From the NCBI GenBank assembly GCA_013423325.1, contig BLJB01000422.1, positions 1,072-28,192 on the forward strand: a stretch of DNA of 27,121 bases. Reading direction: 5' to 3'. Source of the DNA: Usnea hakonensis. Its lineage: Eukaryota; Ascomycota; Lecanoromycetes; Lecanorales; Parmeliaceae. A program made the position numbers and the translations under genes. A model generated the notes under the pieces. It was not told where the DNA came from and did not search any database. It saw only the letters and a program-made list of their open reading frames with translations. Below are positions 20,905 through 27,121 of this stretch, piece after piece. Each line of letters starts with the position of its first letter. Within the stretch, counting starts at the first letter, position 1.

Positions 20905-21375
20905 TACATAGCAACCTAAACCACGTTACAGGCGTCAGCAGCACTCTTCCCCTCGTCAACGTTCAGACGCACTGTTTCACGGTCGTGCGTCGTCGGATTA
21001 GGTTGGGACTTTTCACGAGGCAAAGGGTTCGACGCTGAGCTCGAGTCAACGACGATCGATATATCCCGTATACCAAATTTATCAACCGACGACATTATAG
21101 AAAGTAATGCTAGGTGAAGCAATAATGTATCGACACTTAATAGAGTATGATCTAGAAATAAAACGGGAGGCATGCAAAACTGGAGGGTGGGTGGTGCTGC
21201 TCCGGAGCCTCTAGACTCTACCCAGCTTTGTTCCTAATCTGATTCCGTGCATTAGTAGTGCTATAGGGACTGTAGGTGGGGCTTAGTGCCTGCATCCCCG
21301 CCTTCGACCGTTCTTCCGTCTCAAACCCCCTCTAATCCTGGCGCACCTACCAGTTCTAGCTCCCTGCCAGTATCT
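20905..21375 (-). repeat. three-copy dispersed repeat, copy 2
   Basis: This aligns with copies at 5099-5535 and 24880-25362 over its whole length, including the right part ending CTCCCTGCCAGTATC that it shares with copy 3. The minus strand keeps the reading FLDHTLLSVD and RDISIVVDSS. It carries several A/T substitutions where the other copies have G/C, for example CGACACTTAATAGAGTATGATC, as expected for repeat-induced point mutation or ordinary decay. Confidence 0.8.
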
Positions 21376-22557
21376 CCATTTATTGCCGATCGTCTTGATC
21401 AGAGCGGATAACGCAATGTCTTGAAAATTCTTATTGAAGTCTTTATAGATACCGTGAAGTCTATTAAAATCGAACAAGATGACCTAGGGACGGTATTTAG
21501 GTACAGCTGTTTTCAGTCGAAGGCTCGTCATTGGGTAGATGTGATACAATATCATTTTCGTACGTTAGACTTGCTTGTGGGTCTGATTAGGCTCTATATA
21601 TCAATGCGGCTATGGCTAAAAAGGGTCCTGTGAATGGCATCATATGGCTGTGACAAAATTGGTCGGCTGTAAGGGCTTGTAGGACACGAAGTGCTGAGAT
21701 TTGGAAAGCTCAGGCTTTTGAAGACGCGCTAGTCTCGCATGTCAATGATTGGTTCAGGATCCTCTTACCAGACTTTCTCTTCATTGGACAACTATATCGG
21801 GATCTACTCAACACTCATTGCGGATACCGTGAATAAGAGGTCAGAGTCATTAAAGCTTTAAGTGAACATTGATATTAGAGTCTCTCAAAGACAACTTCGA
21901 AGGATCCGATCATCGAGACCCCTTTTGAAAGCCAAAGGAGCTGGATACAAAACCACTGATTCTTCTTGCCATTATTCCTCACCAACTTTCGATCGTGCTG
22001 CGACCTGTTGATAGCTCCCCAACGCAAAGCCCCCAAAAAGTCCCTGCAGCAACTTATGAGCCATACTACACCATCATTACTAGCAAGTCCTATTTAGCTG
22101 TAGGCCGAACTTGCTCGCACGGTTAGCCTTAAATAAACAAACGTAAGTAAGACTTCTGCTGATCATGACTGGATTCGCTTATCCTCCTCGGTAGCTTGGA
22201 AGTGAAAACCCCCCGATGGGGATGGAAAGGACCTCTGATAACGCCACGGGACTTGTCCACAAAGGCTTACACAAAATTACGGCGTTTGAGCAAGAAGGGG
22301 TATGGAGGTAGCACGACCAGAGTTCACCTCGCGCACAAAAGTGCGAAAGTTGGTATGTCAATCTTAGTAAGAAAGGATCCGATTTCATATTAGTAGAACC
22401 TGAAACTGGAAGCGGCTTCTGGCGTCCATTTTTGCATTGGCTATTATGCGGTCGATGGATGGCGGATGTGAATTAGCCCAACCCGTTCTTGCAGTTGTGA
22501 TGCTGCTCAACTCTTGCTACTGTAAAAACCCCTTTGCCTTCTAGTCGCTAGCCATAA
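21376..22557. other. intergenic, no supported gene
   Basis: Frames at 21421-21633 (plus) and 22179-22393 (both strands) are short, overlapping and unrecognised. No tRNA-like B box or other RNA signal was found. Confidence 0.4.
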
Positions 22558-22869
22558 ATGAATAATCCCCAGCGGCCCGTAGATTGGGTTGACGACATGA
22601 CTCATTTCGTTCAGGCTCTGATTCCAGAGGGCGAAGACACTGAAAGTGTAACGATCGTGTTTAAGACCGAATATTCAGAGATGGCGGGTAAATATCAAAA
22701 TCCGTGGCCTTTAGATACGCAGGGAAGTCGTACTGGTGGGACGTTCTTGGAGGCCAGGAGTGGTTTAATTGCCGGGAGTTCCAGCAGGAAACACGGACGG
22801 TGGAATGGGGGATACCTTGTATTTGAACGTGCAATTTTGACAATGATCAGCGTAAAAATCGAGGAGTGA

Positions 22870-23185
22870 CGGAGTACATACGACATCCTAGCGAAATGGT
22901 TGGGGTTAGAGATCGGCCTTGTGAGCGGGGCTGGGGTAATTTGTAAGAGCCTGATGTTGAGGAGGGCGAGGAAGAGGAGGACGTTGAGTGGCATGAGGCT
23001 TGGAACAGGCTAAGGGGTACATAGATGTGGGGTATGTAGACGAGGCGGTAGACATTTGCGATGAATTTGGAATATGATGACGAATGTTTTTCAACAACAG
23101 AGGACATGGTTACATTTGCGTGGGCAAGGAGGGCTAGAACGAGAGTTACAGGTACTAGAATTTTGTTGAATGATGGAATAGGCCT
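22870..23185. other. intergenic, purine-rich stretch
   Basis: A G/A-rich segment (about 22955-22990) makes a Ser/Pro-rich frame on the minus strand that I regard as compositional, not a gene. Confidence 0.4.
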
Positions 23186-23290
23186 AACGCTGGACCGTGC
23201 TTTTTAGCAGAAAGAAGAAAAACTAGTTTAGCTATAGAAGCCTGATTCAGCTGTAACGATTAGTGTCAAAGCTCTATTTGGCACGTAGAT
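23186..23290 (+). repeat. dispersed repeat pair C, copy 1
   Basis: This matches 24693-24795 in the same orientation. Both begin near CTAACGCTGGACC or CTAGTGCTGGACC and continue through CAGCTGTAAC-ATTAGTGTCAA and AGCTCTATTTG. The GCTGGACC start resembles the terminal repeat of a DNA transposon, but no matching opposite end was found. Confidence 0.7.
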
Positions 23291-23385
23291 AAAGGAAAGA
23301 CCCCCCCGGTCTTCTTCTTCCTTTCACTCATGAAAAAAACATATATCCTCGTTACATCTTCTTGGCGGACGGCTGGGACGCAAAC

Positions 23386-24171
23386 ATGCCTTTCATTGAA
23401 GAGCGCCGTGGAATAACAGGGCGGCGTAATTTTGTGAATGATGATTGGAGAGAATTTTTACCAGGTCAATACCCGCTGGCCCGAATGATATTGCCGTACT
23501 TGGTCCCATTGCATCAACAGCTGATTAGTAGTGGCCGCGTTTTCCTTACGACGTCGACCCGTCTTGTTGAAATTGAGGATTATGATGACTACATGTCTGT
23601 CCACGCCGTTCTCGCTGTTCTGATGGCGTCGAGTGTGAACACGAATGACGATCGGTGGTTGGAAGACAGCGCTCTGATCGCGACTTTGAAGGGATTCGAA
23701 AGTGGTTGGGTGACGCCGTATAGGCACGATGAAGACCACGGATGGAGTAAACACTGTCTGATGGCGCGGATCGACCTTGGTGTCGTCGGTGACATGTGGT
23801 CAGCAAACACGTCGACGTTTAGGACGCGATTTTTCTGTTCCGTTGGGGAACCGGCCGAGGGGAACGTGTCGAGGGTAGGCGACACAGTTGACCGATGCGG
23901 AGTACAAAGTTTGAAAGACATATTTTATGTGGTGACGGGAGCTCGGACGCCTAGGGATACGTGCGTTGTACATCCTTGGGAGAGGTCATCGGCCGTGGAC
24001 CTCATTCCCACCGGACGGGAGGAGGTTCTCACTTGGGATCACGAGTGTCCTACCGTGGACTCGGCGGAGTGTTGGGTGGGGATGTGCAACCATCTGATGG
24101 GAGTGATTCCCTTGATTGGAAGGATACGTCGCCCCAACGGGAGGGACGGAACGATGGTAGATGAATCTTAG
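23386..24171 (+). CDS. unrecognised intronless ORF, 261 aa
   Basis: An ATG at 23386 opens an uninterrupted frame of 261 codons, the longest unassigned frame in the window. The upstream region has a T/C-rich stretch and an AT-rich ATGAAAAAAACATATAT segment within about 60 bp of the start, which fits a fungal promoter or leader. The protein is acidic, has no signal peptide or membrane helix, and contains seven cysteines and several tryptophans spread through it. Recognisable local patterns include DDYDDYMSVHAVLAVLMASS-like alternation near residues 68-87 and CNHLMGVIPLIGRIRR near the end. I recognise no family. It lies between the two copies of repeat pair C, so it may be an orphan gene or cargo of a mobile element. 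Overlapping minus-strand frames are shorter and look like shadows. It could also be a chance ORF. Confidence 0.45.
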   Translation: MPFIEERRGITGRRNFVNDDWREFLPGQYPLARMILPYLVPLHQQLISSGRVFLTTSTRLVEIEDYDDYMSVHAVLAVLMASSVNTNDDRWLEDSALIATLKGFESGWVTPYRHDEDHGWSKHCLMARIDLGVVGDMWSANTSTFRTRFFCSVGEPAEGNVSRVGDTVDRCGVQSLKDIFYVVTGARTPRDTCVVHPWERSSAVDLIPTGREEVLTWDHECPTVDSAECWVGMCNHLMGVIPLIGRIRRPNGRDGTMVDES

Positions 24172-24690
24172 ATTAGATAGAATAGGAAAGAAGAAAGGAA
24201 ATATGAACTTAGATTGGCCAGAATAGGAAAGGAAGGAACGAGACGAAATAAAATAAGATATTACGATCTCGATTAGAGCGAAGTGACGGCTATGTTGAGA
24301 TTGACGAAAAAGAGAAGACGGAATAGGGTGACCGACGGATAATTGAGTGGATGGATGGGAAAGAAGAAGATAATGGAAAGGAGGGTGACGTTGTGTTTAC
24401 GTAAGCAAGGGGGGACCAACCAGGCAGGTAGGGGAACCTTGGCCCCATGGGTGAAGCGACGGCTGAACCTGCGTTCCAGGAAAAAAATGTGCCAGCATTT
24501 TTGATTCCTCTGAAATACTGGAACATGGAACGCAGAGAAACTTTCCATAGTAAAAGAGGTGGTTTGACTGATTCATCATCCCTACCTCGCTCCCCTATTA
24601 TGCCGACTGGAACTTGATGTTAGCGTCACGTCCCACAGCTGCTCGAACGCAGTCTATCGCTGAACCAGAATTCTTTTGCATTCTCTTCTA
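24172..24690. other. purine-rich intergenic sequence
   Basis: From 24172 to about 24410 the plus strand is strongly A/G-rich. It includes an imperfect direct repeat of about 35 bp (CTTAGATT, then AGAATAGGAAAG, then GGAA) starting at 24167 and again near 24208. Minus frames here are a product of this composition. Confidence 0.5.
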
Positions 24691-24692
24691 AG

Positions 24693-24795
24693 CCTAGTGC
24701 TGGACCCTGCATTTTAAAAAACCAAAAAAAAAGTGGTTTGGCTGTAGAAGTGGTTCAGCTGTAACAATTAGTGTCAAAGCTCTATTTGTCCCAGA
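24693..24795 (+). repeat. dispersed repeat pair C, copy 2
   Basis: This is the direct copy of 23186-23290 and includes an A-rich run. A further short match joins it to 22820-22852 (the ATTTTGACAAT block, present here at about 24860), suggesting one larger element of which 22.8-23.3 kb holds rearranged pieces. Confidence 0.7.
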
Positions 24796-24879
24796 GCAAC
24801 ACATATCGTCGTGAGCGAAGTGAAGCCGACGACGCGATTGCCGTGTATTTGGACATGTAATTTTGACAATTATATTCAG

Positions 24880-25362
24880 CAAAGATCTACCCAACGATGC
24901 TGCAGAATGCAGACAGCAGCAGCACTCTGCGCTTGTCAACGTTTGGACCCACTGTTCCACGGTCGTGCGTCGTCGAATTGACGTGGGATTTTCTCACCTG
25001 CTCCCGGCAAAGGTACGACGCTTTCTGAGCTTGAGTCACTGATGATCAATATATCTCGTTTACTAAATGTATCAGCCGACAGCATTGTGGAAAGTAGTGC
25101 TAGAGAAAGCAATACTGCATCGACCCTTAATAGAGTGTGATCCAGAAATGAAGTAGAAGGCACCCAAATCTGGAGGGTTGGGTGATGCTCCGGAACCTCT
25201 AGACTCTAGTGTATTAGTAGCGCTGTAGGGATTGTGGGTGGGGCTTAGCGCCTGCATCCCCGCCTTCGACCGTTCTTCTGGCTCAAACCCCCCCCAAATC
25301 CTGGCGCACCTGCCAATTCTGGCACTCCCCTCCAAATCTGGCTCCCTGCCAGTATCGGACAT
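24880..25362 (-). repeat. three-copy dispersed repeat, copy 3
   Basis: This appears to be the best-preserved copy in the putative coding sense. The minus strand reads FLDHTLLRVDAVLLSLALLS, then RDILIISDSSSESVVPLPGA and GEKIPRQFDDARPWNSGSKR without a frameshift across the part that is broken in copy 1. The 3' side on the plus strand has two nearby repeats of CTGGCGCAC/CTGGCACTC type. It lacks the block CAGCTTTGTTCCTAATCTGATTCCG present in the other two. The element type is unknown. Confidence 0.8.
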
Positions 25363-25514
25363 TACCAGTATCGCCGTATACTGCCGCTTGATTCTAGGGA
25401 ATGATAATGTTCATACATCGAACCCGTTATAGAAATAGTTTGGGTTCGGTAAATGAATAGATGGTCGGATAAATCTAACAAAGCATAGCGTTTTTTTATG
25501 CATGGTTTCAAACT
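25363..25514. other. short intergenic stretch
   Basis: Nothing recognisable is seen. Confidence 0.5.
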
Positions 25515-25672
25515 ATCTCTTCCGCGCTAGACAGTTCCCCACTGTTTCTTGGCCGTAAAAACCGCCACGGTCGAAACCTGGCGTGTCGGAAGAGCCACAT
25601 CTATGATGACACCCATATTAGCCCAGACAAGATTGCCGTTTTCCAACAATGTAACTTTAATTTTAACTCTAA
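25515..25672 (+). pseudogene. second, frame-shifted fragment of the hypothetical protein at 14.7-15.1 kb
   Basis: The plus strand here matches the minus strand of about 14871-15031, most clearly over GTCGGAAG, GCCACATC and TGATGACACCCATATTAGC. It reads ATSMMTPILAQTRL in one frame, and then FQQCNFNFN only after a one-base shift, so it is broken. It ends before the EFRRLAKL part. No start codon or splice sites can be assigned. Confidence 0.55.
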
Positions 25673-26748
25673 GAACAAGAGAACAAGGATGACGATCTCC
25701 AGACCATGTGGGTAGGATTGATGCTATGGAAGATGGATAGCTGGCCGACTAGATGACCTAGCTAAGACGTACTACGGTTAATTAGGAAACCCCACTCACT
25801 CGAGAAGCAGCAGCGACACAGGACACCCAGCTGGTTTTGGGGCAATTTGTCATGGCAGTGGCTTACTCCTCGTACTCAAAGGCTGGAAAGATGCGAACTT
25901 GCTTGCTTTCAGTAAAGCTTGCTCCTGCCAAATATCTACATATATTACTGTTGTACAAGTTGAGGATGAAGGGCTCGAGAGAGAGAGTTGAATGACGCTC
26001 GAGCTTTTAGGCTGGTCATGCATTTCTCGATCAGGTGGCGGCAGTGCCGAACTCTCCAACCCAATACATAGGAGGATCTACCATTGAGATCCATTTCTAG
26101 TACGCGACACAGTATCACCTAGGCAGGGTAAGGAGGAAGCTTAGGGCAGTTGAGAGGTAGAAAGGATGTGGGCGTTGGTTGGAGTCGTGGCGTTAACATG
26201 ACACTATGTATCCCGGCGAAGACCAAAATCGTCTCGGAGTGACCACATCCTTAAGTATGGATCTTAGTCCTCTTCCGTGAAAAACCCCTTCCCCGCGTCT
26301 AACCCCATGAGTGATGGCGTGGTCTCCGTAGTCTTGTGCTAGCCTATTCAACGTGAATGATGTTGTCCCATCACCCGCCTGATCCTTTCATCATATTAAC
26401 AAATTCCTTTCCTGTAGACTATTATCGACCTTTACCAGCTTTAGCGTCTCCAATCCAATACTCGGGATCCATTTTGCACGCGAGCCCTTCCAGAATCGAC
26501 AACATCAAAATTTCCTCGCGTCTATAACTACGATCCTCGAATTTTCCTCAACGTGAATGCGCCTTGGTCGTAGGCTTTTGTTCAAGTGAAACGTGCCTGA
26601 GTCCGATGATCTATTTTGTAGTGGCAGTTTGGGATAGATATTCAAAGGTGAACCACCCCCCTCGTAGTGTTGGAGGGAGAGACGGTACACCTTGTCCTGG
26701 CAGGTTGCTGCTCTTCAATAATCGTGCTTGAGCTTGTCTAAGTCAAGT
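25673..26748. other. intergenic, no supported gene
   Basis: Minus frames at 25850-26059 and 26505-26690 are short and unrecognised. The stretch at about 26600-26690 (minus) could belong to a further exon of the right-edge gene, because an acceptor CTGCCAG lies near 26695, but this is speculative. Confidence 0.35.
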
Positions 26749-27121
26749 TCACTTCAGAATACCACGAGTCCACCGAGTGGGAACGGCAAGCATCGCGTTG
26801 AATACGGTGGATGACACGGTGTTCGAGAGCCGCATGGCGGTCTGGAACGCATCGTAGTATGCGCTTGGAAGCCTAGCATCCGAGATTTGCTCGGACGAGA
26901 GCTCAACCGGAACTCGATATGACCAGTCGACCTGGCAGCGAAGGTACCATACTCAGCGCCCCATGATGTCTTCGGTCACCTCCATCGGAGCCCTTAGTGG
27001 TATTGCACACCAAGGCACAGCCCTGTGAATGCCTGATACGCGAATGCACGCCATCCAACCTTCCAGCGGCAGAATCCGTGTTACCGGTAATGCACGACAG
27101 CTGGAGCGGGTTGTGCTGGTA
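26749..27121 (-). CDS. possible partial gene running off the right edge (unknown product)
   Basis: On the minus strand one frame is open from the window edge to a TGA at 26749-26751, apart from one TGA at 26953-26955. That stop lies inside a possible 48-bp GT-AG intron (26979-26932) that keeps the frame, flanked by AG at the donor and GTCGAC after the acceptor. The downstream exon reads VDWSYRVPVELSSEQIS, then ARLPSAYYDAFQTAMRLSN and VFNAMLAVPTRW, which looks like real protein. I recognise no family. A donor at GGTATT near 26760 could instead splice onward to 26694. It is partial, so length and start are unknown. Confidence 0.35.

Noticed and set aside
22558..22869. 103-codon plus-strand frame starting with ATG
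   Set aside because: Its C-terminal codons fall in sequence repeated near 24.85 kb, no family is recognised and there is no second exon. More likely repeat-derived than a gene.
22847..23107. Ser/Pro-rich minus-strand frames
   Set aside because: They are produced by a purine-rich plus strand; composition alone explains the open frames.
23458..23921. Overlapping minus-strand frames opposite the 261-codon ORF
   Set aside because: They are shorter, mutually overlapping and without features. Treated as shadows.
1..27121. tRNA genes or a CRISPR array
   Set aside because: Scanning by eye for B-box-like GGTTCGA motifs gave only isolated hits (for example 10532 and 14078) without the rest of a cloverleaf. 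No regularly spaced repeats were seen.
1..27121. A biosynthetic gene cluster or coordinated defence island
   Set aside because: No synthase, P450, transporter or regulator cluster is visible, and the intact genes belong to unrelated families. Context alone does not support a system.

Overview
The window is genomic DNA of a filamentous ascomycete (Pezizomycotina). The evidence is short GT-AG introns (mostly 44-134 bp) that restore reading frames at consistent phases, pyrimidine-rich upstream tracts, and typical fungal families: a seven-helix PTH11-like rhodopsin-domain protein, an Mx/Vps1-like dynamin, an NLR-type alpha/beta-hydrolase domain, a 2EXR/DUF7730-like protein, a secreted thaumatin-like protein and an RRM-YTH m6A reader. 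Species cannot be told from the sequence. No tRNA, rRNA, CRISPR or operon-like structure was seen.

Layout, left to right. 1-2390: gene-poor, with one copy of a dispersed repeat (family A/B). 2391-4080: PTH11-like membrane protein, seven exons, plus strand. 4200-6400: a relic zone holding a decayed unknown gene on the minus strand, copy 1 of a three-copy repeat, and a 347-bp MITE-like element with 37-bp terminal inverted repeats. 7539-9881: dynamin-like GTPase, two exons. 10090-10870: a second, partial copy of the relic zone. 11922-12638: NLR N-terminal hydrolase fragment broken by an in-frame stop. 13112-14658: 2EXR/DUF7730-like gene with a C-terminal coiled coil. 14704-15111 (minus): decayed fragment of a fungal hypothetical protein, with a relative at 25.5 kb. 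15754-16502: repeat A/B again, in inverse orientation and directly upstream of the secreted thaumatin-like gene (16652-17515). 18232-19843 (minus): RRM-YTH protein whose extreme N-terminus is unresolved. 20.4-25.7 kb: repeat-rich, with copies 2 and 3 of the three-copy repeat, another repeat pair and one unrecognised intronless ORF (23386-24171). The right edge may hold part of a minus-strand gene.

The genes do not form a recognisable pathway or cluster. The overall picture is an accessory, transposon-scarred compartment in which intact housekeeping-type or signalling genes (dynamin, YTH, PTH11-like) alternate with gene relics and diverged repeats. The most unusual material is the unknown two-exon gene family reconstructed from two complementary relics (4.3-4.85 kb and 10.1-10.34 kb), the MITE-like element, and the three-copy repeat that keeps a related minus-strand reading. 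All calls come from reading the sequence; no database search was run.
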